Notes: generated by a model not told the origin, from the sequence alone. Positions 11,391 to 23,794 are shown, counted from the stretch's first letter. The stretch: DNA of 64,000 nucleotides from Platycnemis pennipes (GCA_933228895.1 OW121851.1:133223624-133287623), one strand, 5' to 3'. Made by a program: numbers and translations.

Positions 11391-13225
11391 ACAATATATG
11401 TATATATGCCATTCCCTTACGGCGTAAGCACAGTCGAAAAGTATCACTTATAATGATATGCTTGTATACCTTGCTCTACTTCATCAGCTTCCTCCATTCA
11501 GACTTAGCCTATCAAACCTTAAGTGTTTGCCTCTATTTACCCCTATATACATTGCTTCATACACACTCTCCACTTCTTAAGCCTCCTATAATTCATTCCT
11601 CCCCTTCAACCACCTCTTTCTCGGTCCACCCCTACCTCACACATCATTCATTTAACTTATATTACTATCTCATCATTCGACAATCGTCCATTATCTTAAC
11701 ATGGCGAAATCAACAAAGCACAACCATCTCATTTGTCTATTACTGGAGCAGTATCGAACCCACATTCTTTCATTCTTTCACTCATTCCTAACCCTATCGA
11801 TTCTACTTCTGCTACATTAACACTCCTCAGAAGTTCAGACTACATTTAGCCCACTCTATAGTATAGTACACAATAGTATCATGCCGAGAAACCGGTTGAA
11901 GTAAAGACAGCAGATTTGCAGTCTTTAATTTGATATTACAAAACGGACTTCCATTAAGTGACGGCTACTACCTATGATCGTCCTAATAATAACTTTCAGG
12001 AACAACTTGAACGTACCATGCATACTTTTAAACAAAAAACAGCTGGATATTTATACATTTATTGGCACTACTTCAAATTTCAATAATTCACTTGCCTAAG
12101 TAGCACATAAAAAAATAAGAATCCACATTAGCAGTACTATCTCTAGTAGCCAACGCTACATAAGCCAATGCCACACCACACGGCATGAGAATCAAGAGTT
12201 ATGATCGACCTTGCTTCCTGCACAACACTACATTTTAAAAGGTTTATCCTGGTATTCAGTAACCAAGTGTTTTAAAAGAACAATGTTCCACTCTAAATGA
12301 AAAGTAGGTTTTTTTCAAGAGATAGTTATTTAAAATGTCATCGAAAGTCATCACTGCACTGAGGAAGACACAAATACCCATAAAATTTTCACGTTTATCA
12401 CAGATTTGAATCGTTGAATGATGAGCTGAACCCTCATTAGTTCATTCCTTATGTCCCAAAATGTTGCGCCTGAAAAATAAATAAACGTGGTCAATTCTTA
12501 TGTCATGAGTTCAATCAAGACAATATATGGAAGGCAGGTCAAAACATAAACAATGACAGATTTATGAACTTTCTTCGGCAGACTCGCTTTGTGAAAGAAA
12601 AATTAACTCGCCGTACCTTAATCGTAATTCCAATTTTGAAATAAGCTTCTATGGTAACGAACTTCATAAAAACGATGCGTTTCGAGATCACTTTCATTCC
12701 TATTGCTCGTCTCCGTGCTGACTTTACATGAACACATTCACGAACATGCTGACGCACATTACCTGTGTATTATAATCTTTGCACCTCAGGGATACTATAT
12801 TTACACACTCTCTGCTTTGCACATTACTGCCATCGCTGCCATTTTGAATGTAGAAATCGACTTTGCATTGCGATTGTTGATATAGTCGATACTTTCCTCC
12901 ATGTCGATACCTTTCCAAAAACCGCGAACTATAAAATGAATATTCCGGTTAAAGTTGTTGGTGTGCACCAAAGTTGTGATTTGTAGTCGATGATAATGCT
13001 ATATTTTTAAAAAATACCTAAACTTTAGTGTGTTTGATCATCGGATCTTGAGTTTTATTAATGAAAATTAAAATGCAAGTGTTTAAACATTGTTTAAAGA
13101 GATGCAATTTTTGATCCTAGAATTTTATTTCCCATATTAATATTGTTAACATAGAATGGTTTTAAGTTTTATTGGAATTGAATTGCCAGTCCGTACTGCA
13201 TTTTTCTAATGATTATCTAGGAGGT
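11391..13225. other. Intergenic between A/T repeat blocks
   Basis: No coding frame recognised. The stretch lies between two blocks of TTTTAAAA words and may be the interior of an element, or simply intergenic DNA. Confidence 0.35.
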
Positions 13226-13228
13226 GAA

Positions 13229-13605
13229 CAGGTGTACTTTCACACCGATCCTCCTGGTCTTAGAGAAATCAGTGGTACGCTTGCCGGAAAAATCTAAGTC
13301 CGATGCCGGCTACGAGGGTCTGAAAAAAACCATCCGTGGACTCATGTTCATCGCTTTCCCAGATCGAGAATCGCATTTAAAACCACACTTCAGGTGTACT
13401 TCCACTCACACCGATCCTCCTGGCCTTACAGAAATCAGTGGTACGCTCGCCGGAAAAATCTAAGTCCGATACCGGCTACGAGGGTCTGAAAAAAACCATC
13501 TGTGGACTCATCTTCAATCGCTTTCCCAGATCAAGAATCGCGTTTAAAACCACACTTCATGTGTACTTTCACTCACACCGATCCTCCTGGCCTAATAGAA
13601 ATTAA
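13229..13605. repeat. Tandem repeat of about 162-167 bp, 2.3 units
   Basis: The text GGTGTACTTTCACACCGATC at 13231 recurs with small changes at 13393 and 13560. Each is followed by CTCCTGG, and in the first two units by AATCAGTGGTACGC, CGGAAAAATCTAAGTCCGAT and GGCTACGAGGGTCTGAAAAA. The third unit breaks off after about 45 bp. Confidence 0.88.
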
Positions 13606-13890
13606 CATTATTTCAATATTATTTTAAAATAATTTCATCATAATTTTAAAATATTTTGAAATAATTTTAAAATATTTTGAAATAATTTTAAAATATTTTG
13701 AAATAATTTTAAAATATTTTGAAATAATTTTAAAATATTTTGAAATAATTTTAAAATATTTTGAAATAATTTTAAAATATTTTGAAATAATTTTAAAATA
13801 TTTTGAAATAATTTTAAAATATTTTGAAATAATTTCAAAATTGTATTGAAATAATTTTGAAATGATATCAAAATATATTTAAATGTAAAA
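13606..13890. repeat. 21-bp A/T tandem array
   Basis: A 21-bp unit, GAAATAATTTTAAAATATTTT, is repeated about ten times with few changes. The unit length is a multiple of three, so it keeps a frame open on the - strand (a 7-residue LFQNILK repeat). That open frame is a by-product and not a gene. Confidence 0.93.
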
Positions 13891-13989
13891 TGCTTGCAAC
13901 ACCTTTTTATGCATTTAAATGTCTCAGTTAGAATTCCTATACATGTTTTCAACAAAATGAAAGAATGATACAGAACATTAAAAGAGCAG

Positions 13990-14130
13990 TACTTAATACA
14001 TTATTTTAAAATTATTTTAAAAATATTTTAAAATTATGGAAAACTCATGAATTTTGCTATCTTATGACTTTTTGATTTTAAAATTATTTCAAAATATTTT
14101 AAAATATTTTAAAATCATTTTTCTATATTT
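13990..14130. repeat. TTTTAAAA-type A/T repeat block 2
   Basis: Further ATTTTAAAAT words, ending near TTTTGCTACTTTGCTACATG. It probably belongs with the blocks at 11112 and 13606. Confidence 0.5.
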
Positions 14131-14599
14131 TTTTGCTACTTTGCTACATGTACATGATCGATCGTGTACTTTCCTTTTTGAAGGAGACTTCAATAAAAAA
14201 AATAGCTTTTGGTACTTTTAAGTATTTTTAGCATGTTTACACTGCAAAAATCCAAGGGTATGTTCTTAAGAATTTTGACTTTGTTGCCCAACCATTTGTG
14301 AAATTCAAAGCCTCCCTGAGCCAAAAGCATATCTATCACACAGCAACTTTAACCATTTGTCGATGGTTCAAATGGAGGGCACTTATGTATTTTCCATAAT
14401 TATTCAAGATGCAACCAGAAATTCTTTATCTTCATCGATAATCAATTTTTTCAATGTTGGAATCAAATCAACAGCGAAATTAAATTTCACGCCTTAGTGA
14501 TCTTTGTGCCCCGAGAATGGAATATTGGTACGGTGGATACTGACAAGGTGAGGTTGTGTAACATGGGTCACAAAATGAGATGAAAATTTTTTTCTGTGC

Positions 14600-15015
14600 C
14601 ACTAGAACAAAATATAGAATTTAGGGTTTTTTCTCAATAGGCCAGGATGCACGAGAAAAAAATGAAGTACAATGCCATGCGGGTAGCCCACATTCACCAG
14701 ACTCAGATTCACTGTGAAGATGATGGCGGAGTGGTTAGCAATGAGAGCAAACTTTTCCAAGTGACAAAGAATAGATGCTTGCCAATAGAAGCAACAATTG
14801 CAGTTTATAAGAGTTTACTAATCTCTATGGGCATAAGATTGAATACATAGATTGATATGTACCTCTAACTTTGTTGTGTAAGCTGCTACTCTGCACACAT
14901 ACCATTTTCAACCTAAAATTAAATAGATACATAAGGTGACCTGTATAGCCCATAGAATAACTAAACGGAGAGCTGCTTCAAACCAATCCCAGGATTGTTG
15001 ACAAATGATGATAAG
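14600..15015 (+). mobile_element. Degraded non-LTR 3' fragment (second LINE type)
   Basis: A frame at 14647-14850 includes TKNRCLPIEATIAVYKSLLI, which resembles the post-RT region of some non-LTR elements. About 110 bp on, GGAGAGCTGC..CCAATCCCAGGATTGTTGAC is closely similar to 31028-31064, the end of a longer fragment of the same family. Stops and indels separate the pieces. Confidence 0.5.
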
Positions 15016-18000
15016 GTGACCCGTAGCTGAATTTAAAATAAATAACTCCACATGGCCAATGAAGACTTTCATTTTCAAAAATCATAAAAATTACATGTTT
15101 GACAGAATTGGGTTTAATTTATTTTTAAAGTATTATATTTTTAAAAATATATACTCTACCATTAAAGTCTTATCACACATACAGGTGAAGGCCAAATATA
15201 GAGAAAGGGATTTTCATAATACCTTTCAGTAAACAACTTCATTTCTAAATTCACAGTCACTACTAGAAATTATTACACCTTTTTGCTATCCTTTACACTC
15301 TCTCATCATTTTTCTGAGAATAATTTCATGGCTGAGAGCTGCCTCCTAAAACTTAAGCATGTGGATAGGGAAGCTTCACTGTATATTATCCTTCTTAAAT
15401 GTTAAGAAAGAAAGATGTTGCATACAGGCACAAATATGTACAGTTTATCATACGCAACAGACACCACAATTCAATTTTGCTCTTTACTAAGTGTGTACTT
15501 CACATTTCAAATATACATTTTACAAAAAATACAATTTAGGCAAAGCATTAGTTTTCTTTGGGAAAACTATTTGAGGCTATCTTATTTTACACACAATATT
15601 TCTTACGTTAAGGCATGTAAATCTGTTTTAGAATCATTTACTGCACAACATGATGCCAAAAAATATAAGTTCCACAACTTCTCCAAAGAGACAGACAGAA
15701 CTTTTTATGATGTACAGTGTCCAATAAAGCCAAAAATTCAGAAGCTCCCTTGCAGCTGCACTCACTTTTACATTGTGTAAGCAGAATTTTTCATTAAAAA
15801 TTTATGTTCTAGACTACCTTCTCCCCTCTCATAATTTAATTGCTAGTTAGAAAGTTCCATGATGTCTTCATGACACATATATCTCACGGGAAGAAATTTC
15901 AGAATGGGAATGAAGTATCTCCCCCACCCCGAAATAGCTTTCCTGGCAATCTTTCACCTAGTGATGACTTAACAACTGTATTTTAAGAAGCTAAAAGAAA
16001 AACTTACTCTACATTTAATCATAAGGCTAGAACTACATCACCAATTTCAAAGTAAAACTAATCAAAATTGAAAAGTTACAATTTCAATGTTTTATAATAA
16101 AAAATAAAATTATAGTAACTCCATGTTAGGAATAATCTACCTGCCAACTAACATACCACATTTAATCAGAGGTGTTCTTCGGCCCAGTCAACACATCAAG
16201 CTACCTGTTCAGATACATTTTGAAGAGTTCAAGAAATAAAACTGTTATCATATTTTAAGCAAGGGTAAATAAGGTAACAAAATAAATTGAAATAAAAATC
16301 CATAATGTAAACTGTATTTGTGCCATCCACAACTCTTAGCCTTCTTCATTTCCTCTACAAGCATAACTAGAGTTAATTATCAACATAGGTAACTATAATA
16401 ATTATTTGTGAATTATGATATCACGATTCTCCATTTTAGAGAAAGAATTGCACTCTCAACTCTTGAAATATTGTTTCCCATTCCCTGTTTTGTTACAAGA
16501 TGACACAACATCAAACTTTTTTTGGATAAATGCATTTTATCCATAGACAGACCAAAAGATAAAAATATACAAGCCAAATAAATCTCCCTTTTAAAGCTTG
16601 TGATGGCCAGGCTAAACTACAATTCTGAAGTACTCTAGTGAACATGTAGTGCCACACCAGAAATATTTTCATGATCATGTTATTCCATGACAAAAAACTT
16701 TTGGCTAATTTTGTCAGATGGAAAATGAGGATTTTGACTGTGTTAAATTGAGTACTTCATGATATTTTGACGCGAATTTGGATTACACAGAAGCCTCATT
16801 TATTATAGTCATGAACAATCACTTAAACCTCAAAAGTATCACATAAGGCAAGCAAATTCCTCTATCGAGAAACTAATAGTTTCTTGGGAAAGTTTCTCAT
16901 TAACACTTCATAGAATTTGCACACTAATTTTCCCATTCCACAGCCTCACAAGTAGCTTAAAGAGGAAGTATCATCATACCAATTCTTAACTCCACATTTC
17001 CGTACATATTTCCACAGCAGTAACTAATGCTGAATCAATGCTGAATTTCAATGACAGGAATTCATCCAAAAGTCAATGATAATGAAGGTTCTATGCGATG
17101 TATAAGTGGGTGCATCTATGCTAATGGGAGTATTCATAACAACAGAACATAAAGATTTCATTAGAAGTACCTTACAGCCCTTCCTCCTTATACTTATAGT
17201 GAAAGAATCGAAGTCAGTTCTTAAGTCAATATAAATATAAATATGGAAATGTATTAATACCATTGCACAGGACACTTATAGGATGCAATATCACTTCCTC
17301 AGCAGGAGTATTAATGTAGAGAAGGAATTCCAGGCAGGCAAAATACATACATATATATGTATTAAAGAGAAAAGTAAAGAAGGCTCTGAGGTAGAAAGGC
17401 AATATAATAAATTGCAAATGAATGAAAAAAATATTATGCTAAGGAAGACAATAGAAATAGCTGCTAATAAATTAACAATTCATAAAATGAGACGAGCATG
17501 CTTTAACAAGAGGCATTGTAAGTCTTCATTTTGAATGAAGGTAAATACAGAGATCCAACCATGGTACCCATCTGCCATGATTTGGCAGTAGGTGTTATTA
17601 CAAAACTTAGTTTCTAAAATTATATTAGTGAATTACTTCTAAATCAATATAAACATTTAGTTCATGGACTTTATACATAACTGTCCCATCTATAAAAAAA
17701 CCTTCTTCATAAGTTAAAGAAAGTCTAAACAGAAGTAACATTTTTAAGGCATGTATTATATTACATAACTAGCTTCAGTTTGGGATGAAAGTCATATTTA
17801 AACATTTGACAACGTACAATTTTTGATAGCTCACCATATACCTATAGATAACAGTCTGTACATTAACATTATTCAATTAAAAATCTGTATAAAATATATA
17901 GTATGTTATGCAAATATAGAGGATTAGTCTACGTAAGTATTTCATTCTCTCAAAGTACAATAACCTGTGTAGTAACCTTCACTGAATGAAATGAAATTTC

Positions 18001-19373
18001 AAGTGTTAATTTCACTGTTGATCAGAAAAAATAATAATTTCCGGACTTTTCTGCCTCTATACTCTCTTAACATTTTTTATCTTGATCATTAAAACTCCAA
18101 GCATCATAAATACTCAAGTAACTATTTTTTAACCATGCCATGCCAAGAGAGATAACTATCATGTGATTAATCACTAATAAGTGTAAAAATATCAAGTGCT
18201 GGAAACAAATAAAGGTAATTTTCTACAATGAGCTAATTTTTAATTCATCATATAAAAATATGGGTCATTGAACCATTACAAATGACTCTCACTCATTGTT
18301 AAATAGCTACTACAGCTACAACATCTAAGTGAGAATTAATAACATGAAGTTTTAACTTTTGTACTGCCATATAAAAGAACTTATGCTAATGAAAACTAGC
18401 CACTCCCTCAGAGGGCATCTTTTGATTGCAATCCTTACATCTTCTCAATATATCATGTCCCAGCAAACCACACCAGCTGTATTTGTATGGATATGCACCG
18501 TAAAACTTTCAGATATCATTATATGTAATACACATAAATATGTAACCTTGCTCGAGTAATTCTCATGCATTTGTATGCATACATATATATAACTCGTACT
18601 CCACCCATAAAATATATTACATAAAGACTCTTCTACATTCCATTCCTTCACTCACCAGTGGAATTATTTCACCAAAACAATAACAAACCATTAAAGCATT
18701 TTCCAATCAAAAGCTAGCATACAATCAATCAATAACTATTTAGTTATCTACACAATAACAACGTGTCATTATTTTACACATATGCACATTCAAAACAATG
18801 ACAAATTTTATTTACAGTAAAATAGTAATGGACGAAATGTTCTAGCATATTCAATGCCTTACATGACTGTGACTTCTTGATAGTAAACCCCTCATTTGAG
18901 CAAAACAGTCAAAAATTAATTGCCTATTCTGATTAACAGCCATTCTAAAGACACTTGGGTAAGTGCACCAGCACAAAAGGCTTTAAAGCAATATTTTACT
19001 TACTATGATCATTGAACAATGTGAAAAAAATATTTATAAAAATTACAGTCACTTATACAATTTTAATGATGCCTTAAGTTGAGATAAACTTGATATTCTT
19101 AAAACCTCATCAACTTAACAGCATGAAGCAAAACCTTTCCACTGAAAAGGTAAAAGTGTTATTTTCAAATGCATACAGCCAGGTCATTTGCACCATAGTG
19201 GTCAATCAATATATAGAGCAACATGGCAACACCTTCCTGTTTAAAACTCTTTACCTGGCTAACATCATTCAGAAAAAAACATCACGTCAAACCATTAATA
19301 TTTTGACTCCATGGCGCCGTATGCAATCACTGGATAGCATGAATTGGTACCAAATGGGAGCATCAGTAACCTC
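15016..19373 (-). other. Candidate long Pdp1 3' UTR / intergenic
   Basis: About 4.3 kb of A/T-rich sequence directly after the Pdp1 stop (on the - strand). It has no recognised transposon or coding frame, unlike the rest of the window. Several AATAAA words exist on the - strand. A long 3' UTR is plausible for this gene class, but the end cannot be fixed from sequence. Confidence 0.3.
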
Positions 19374-19460
19374 TTATACTTCTGTGTATTTTGTGAGTCT
19401 ATCTCGTAAAATGGAGTTTTCTTTCTTGAGCCTCTCCAGTTCTTGCCGCAAATTAATATT
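19374..19460 (-). CDS. Pdp1: Pdp1 terminal exon: leucine zipper end and stop
   Basis: Read on the - strand, a TTTCAG acceptor is followed at 19460 by NINLRQELERLKKEN and RDRLTKYTEV, then TAA. With the preceding exon's FLEKE this gives heptad-spaced leucines (about four) of a bZIP coiled coil. The protein ends right after the zipper, as in PAR bZIP proteins. The exon holds 28 codons plus stop and enters in phase 0, matching the donor at 21034. Drosophila Pdp1 has a closely similar ending, which favours Pdp1 over the vertebrate-type HLF/TEF/DBP ending. Confidence 0.93.
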   Translation of the reverse strand, partial: NINLRQELERLKKENSILRDRLTKYTEV

Positions 19461-20114
19461 CTGAAAGAAGAGGAGTAGAAAAGAATGAGTCAGCAGTAAT
19501 GCCATTTGACAAGAAATTTCAAATAATAAGAACAATAATTTCTTTTCAAACCATGTGCCTTCCATAGACATGGTGTTTTTCAATAGATGAAGAAATGATA
19601 ACGTCAATAAATATGAAGAACAAATACAGAAAAAAACAACATGTAGTGAACACAAAATAAGAAACATGCACATGAGCTAAAAATAAAGCATTTCTATGCA
19701 AACAAATGCCAAAAATATAGTAGCAATGGGTTCAATTTTAGCTAGATTTTAAAATAGAAATGAAACCAGAGGAATAAAATGTATTAATACTTTCCAAATA
19801 TCCCACAGAAGATTAGCTGTTGCCGCTGCAATGAAATTTGAGTAGTTACAATTTCCTTGTTATTTGTATTTGAATACACACGCGTTAGCCATAAGAGTGC
19901 AGCTTTACCCGAATGAAATAATGATTTTATTCGTACGTTACGCTCATCCAGGACAAAATTATTTCCTAGCTTGGGTGACACAGGATGAAGAAAAATAGAA
20001 CTAGAAACAAGATTATGACAACTAACTATACCAGTAAATGTATTTCAGCAATAGACAGACCAATTACAAACCAACAACTGACTGAATATTATTCCTCTCA
20101 GAGATCTCTAACAA
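19461..20114. other. Pdp1 last intron, left part
   Basis: A/T-rich intron sequence. Nothing recognised before the small insertion at 20115. Confidence 0.4.
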
Positions 20115-20423
20115 GGGGCGTCGGAACTATTTTAGCTCGGTGGGAGTGAGGGGGGGGATTGGGGGTAGGAGGGGGGGGAAGGCTCCTAAGAAAAGGGCAT
20201 TTAAGAAAAGGGTCCACAGTTTTTGGTGGATAGGAGGGGGTAGAGACTAGAAGTTCGCTAAAATAGCGTATTAAAGAGTGAGAATATGTGTCTGAAGGGA
20301 AAAAGCTGGCAAGAAACAAGTGAAATTTAATTTTTATTAATGAAGACTAATCATTTCTCAAGGACCCGGGGAAAATGTGTGGGGGCCTTATGCCCCTTCT
20401 GCTCCCCACTTCCGACACTGCTG
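20115..20423. mobile_element. 309-bp small DNA-transposon-like insertion with 9-bp TSD
   Basis: The segment is flanked by the direct repeat TCTCTAACA at 20106-20114 and 20424-20432. It starts AGGGGCGTCGGAAC and ends ACTTCCGACACTGCTG, whose reverse complement also contains GTCGGAAGT, so the ends are partly inverted. There is no coding frame. A duplication of 8-9 bp fits hAT-like MITEs. It carries the G-rich tract at 20145-20180. Confidence 0.75.
20145..20180 (+). other. G-rich tract, G-quadruplex candidate
   Basis: Runs of G separated by one to three bases (GGGGGGGG, GGGGG, GGGGGGGG) on the + strand, inside the 309-bp insertion. This strand is the template for Pdp1, so the transcript would carry C runs there. 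Confidence 0.6.
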
Positions 20424-20432
20424 TCTCTAACA

Positions 20433-21033
20433 GGTCAGTACAATAGTGAGGAGCCACTATGACACTCACGAAAAACAACAAAGCCTCTGAATCTGACTTG
20501 AAGCTGTTGTTGCTTGATGTGAACTGCTTGCAGACTCAAATTGAATGGAGAGCATCAGAGGGGAAGGTTTGTCGACATCAGGGGAGGTTTTCTTCAACAG
20601 GGTCAAGGTGGAGTGGGGATGAAAATGAAATTAGATGATAGGCAGCTTTCAAATAGACAAAAATCAAGAACTTCTTGGAGAATATAATTTTCTCCTTCTA
20701 CCATTCAGTCAGGGGGTGTTTTTTCCCAAACTGAACTTAACACTTTGAAGAGAGTTTGTTCAAAAGCATTAAAAATACTCCAGAGAGAGCTTTATCATTG
20801 ACGGAACCCCTTAATTAAACCACAGGAGGCATCAGGAGTGAATTCTCTGTTGCACTATGATGACTTGAAAATGACGTCCAAGAGGGAATTTTCCAGACAA
20901 CATGATAAATACATAAACTTTGCCATGTCTACTAAAACCTGCACCCCGATATCAAAGCCATCAACAAAATTTATTAGCAACCACTCGTTGATGGCAGGCA
21001 CTTCTTTTTATTAATGTTAGCACATATACACAC
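20433..21033. other. Pdp1 last intron, right part
   Basis: Intron sequence between the small insertion and the basic-region exon; no element recognised. Confidence 0.4.
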
Positions 21034-21171
21034 CTCTTTTTCAAGGAATCCTGCACGGAGAGCAATCTGATTTTCCTTCACACGCCGAGCATCCCGAGAA
21101 CGTTTGGCGGCCATGTTGTTCTTCTTCCGGCGAGCCCAATATTTTTCATCTTTTAGGTCATCTGGTACAAA
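21034..21171 (-). CDS. Pdp1: Pdp1 exon: bZIP basic region and zipper start
   Basis: The 46 codons between a CTAG acceptor and a GAG|GTGTGT donor encode [30 protein letters not shown] and [16 protein letters not shown]. This is the extended DNA-binding basic region of PAR-family bZIP factors, with the [13 protein letters not shown] contact motif and the first zipper leucine. The family binds TTAYGTAA-type D-box sites as dimers in the nucleus. In Drosophila, Pdp1 activates Clk in the circadian loop and also acts in growth and metabolism. Phase is 0 on both sides. No damage is seen. Confidence 0.96.
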
Positions 21172-21782
21172 CTAGAAAATTTCAGAAATGAGAATGTACA
21201 GCATCGTGAATTGAACAAAGAAGACTGTAACAATTTCCATGGAAAATCAATTATATTTATGAATTGGGCTTTTGCATAAAATCTTGATAATAATGATGCC
21301 TACACCCAAAATCAGATCATAGAGACAAAATATCATTTATGAATCTAAATGTTTCATATTTGTATGCTTTAAATTGAAAATTATTTCGCATACCAAATAA
21401 ACTGGACATTCAGGCAGACTTATGAAAAAGAAAAAAGTACATGTTCAAAATCAACACCAAAACTAATTTAATTTAATTTTTCAAAAATGAATTTCTATAG
21501 AGTTAGTCTTATAAGGAATTGGTGCTCATCACCAGAATAGTTCAAACTTAAATTAATATAGTCAAACCTCCTAGCAGGGGACCTGTTTTGGGACCAGATA
21601 ATTGTCAGTTATTGAGAGGTGTCTGTTATTTAGAGGGGATTGGAATTAGGACACATTTTTTTATGCAAAAACAAAAGACGAATTAAAATATAAAGGCATT
21701 TAATATGCTGTGTAAAATTTTATTTTTGAATCCTTTGAAAATTAAATCCCCGTGACAAAAAATACAGAATGAAAAAATGGGG

Positions 21783-22312
21783 TCATTTACCATATTTTTT
21801 TATTGCCAAATCTGATAGAGTTTTTAAATTAAAAATACCTGTATTTTTTCGTTCTTTAATCCATGATTCTTAAATCCAAAATAATTCTCGAGTTATAAGC
21901 GGTGAAAAACTGCCATTTTTAACCCTTTCAGAAAAGTGAGTGGGCAAAGGATTTGTGGGGGGTCAGGTTGGTTTGGTGGCTAGAGTACTGGCTTCCCATT
22001 CTGAGGACCCGGATTCGATTCCTGGCAGTGATAGATTTTTCAGTGGTAAACCAGTCCCCACTTGAGTCCCTAGTGGAGGGCATTTCAGGTTCAGTACTCC
22101 GTCCATTGGATGGGACGTTATGCCGAGGTCCCCTTGACACCTGTCATTAAGAGTAGGCTAATGCAGATGCCGGGCTTCTCTCCACCCTTCCTCCATTCCT
22201 TGAAATGTTCCTACCATTACCCAAAATTATCCACCTATCCAAAACGGTTGCCTCCCCAGAATAACCAACCAACAAACCAAATGATTTGTACGTCACTCAC
22301 TTCGTCCACTGG
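21783..22312 (+). mobile_element. MITE family 1, partial copy split by a SINE
   Basis: From AATGGGGTCATTTACC the text follows the copies at 5696 and 29649: TGATAGAGTTT, GAGTTATAAGCGGTGAAAAA, ACCCTTTCAGAAAAG. At 21957 a SINE interrupts it. After the SINE it resumes for about 25 bp (ACGTCACTCACTTCGTCC, compare CGACTTCGTCCAATC in the copy at 5696) and is then lost. Confidence 0.75.
21957..22282 (+). mobile_element. tRNA-headed SINE, copy 1 (about 326 bp)
   Basis: The head has a polymerase III A box (TTTGGTGGCTAGAGTACTGG region) and B box (GATTCGATTCC). The body contains CAGTCCCCACTTGAG, GATGGGACGTTA and TCTCTCCACCCTTCCTCC, and the tail is ATAACCAACCAAC. GATTTGT at 21950-21956 is repeated at 22283-22289, the target-site duplication. 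Other copies are at 34728, 54818 and 59034. Confidence 0.88.
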
Positions 22313-23794
22313 CGTTTGAATAGTCAGATTTTGTGGGTGATGTGGATTGATGTGAAAGTGATGTGATGAAGTGGAGGGTTTTAAAAGAAATGTATTGACA
22401 TCAAATCTTTCAACAAATACTTAACTGAAAACAGTGTGAACTCTGATTAAAAGAGAATGAGTTTTATGGAAAATTCACATTCTAAAATAAAAAGGTGGAA
22501 CACAATATGCCTTATAACTAAGTGAATCAACGTTCTTTGGGCACATGGGTTAAGTTTCTTCAAAAGAGTTTGAAACTCGGAAAATTCAAAGGATTTCATG
22601 AAAGAGACAATCGATTTCAAATGCAATTGTTTCCGTAAACTTCACATATAATTATGGTTATAATCATAGTGATAAAATATTGGTAGTGGTGGTAATATAT
22701 TTCCCTTCCTTTGTTTGCTGGAAACTAACATCTTTGGATTTGGTAAGGATTAATTGTGGGATCACACATCAAACTAATAAACAAACAAAACAACTAAAAT
22801 CAAGATGGCCTGAGTTCACAAGCTCTATAGTTGAAGACTGAACCTCCCCTGAAAGAAATGGTATGTATAGCTCCTACCATGAATCATGATTTCAGTCAAG
22901 ATTTCTGTTTTATCTTTCATTCTCATAAAAAGGGGATTATAGAGGACATTTGTTGAGCAAAAAAATCTTGAAAAAGACTTGCAGAGTATGCCGACAGTGC
23001 CCATTTGGGTGTTGCGAGGAACATGGTTGGCAGTCACTGCGTTGAAAGTGGCTTCCAAATTAAAACTCTCTTCTGCTAAAAGTATTAGTAGTAAGTGGAT
23101 CATACTTTACCAAAAACGTTTTTACATATTTATGATCATTTAATTTGCTGACATAACCCATGCTTTTCCCAGAGGATGGGACTTTCTAACACACTGAAAA
23201 CTTAGTCTCCCGAACTCAAAATATCCAGATGCATGTCTCTTTAATTGAGTTTAGGAAACTCTAATAACAGTTAATATGATTTAAAAAATATATATTTCAT
23301 GAAGAGGTAATTTGTTAGTAAGAGAACATTTCTTAGTAATTTTGTTTGACTTAAATACAATCTAAAAGAGAAACGACAGTTTTAATTTATAAGTTTTGAC
23401 GCCATCAAAAAAACCCACCTTAAAGTTTTTCGAAATTTACTGGAAACATAGAAATAACACAAATACCTTAGAAACACAGTGTATTTGGCTGATATCACTT
23501 CTGGTCTATCTAAAAATATTTTTGATGTAATATTTACACCAACTTGATATTTTGCATCTTTGGACACGTGACATGGTATGTCTTTCCATCAATGCTGTTA
23601 CGTTGTATGGCGTAGTGTGGCATAGTGTAGCATGTCTTTCAGTGTAAGGTGGGCTTTAGTTTCATTGGCTTCTAGGTTCTGCAGCTAGAGATTGAAAAAC
23701 TGTCCGTTTTTAGGAGACATCCACTACTTGGAGGTATCCGTTTGGGGCGGTTTGACTGTATTACAGTTAATATGGTTAATAATGAATAAATTAC

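Larger units (their letters stand above)
21559..23758. mobile_element. Pogo/Tigger-like TIR element carrying nested insertions
   Basis: The left end TAGTCAAACCTCCTAGCAGG at 21559 matches the reverse complement of the right end, CAGTCAAACCGCCCCAAACG at 23758. Both ends are bordered by TA, the target of Tc1/mariner-pogo elements. No transposase frame is seen in the 2.2 kb, so it is a decayed or non-autonomous copy. It fills much of the Pdp1 intron between 21172 and 23794. A MITE family 1 piece and a SINE lie within it. Confidence 0.6.

Noticed and set aside
13638..13955. 105-codon open frame with LFQNILK heptads
   Set aside because: It is a by-product of the 21-bp tandem array; the periodicity is in the DNA and there is no start context or homology.
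19861..19910. Coding exon between the last two Pdp1 exons
   Set aside because: The flanking exons already join in phase 0 across the zipper; no extra exon is needed and none has matching phases.
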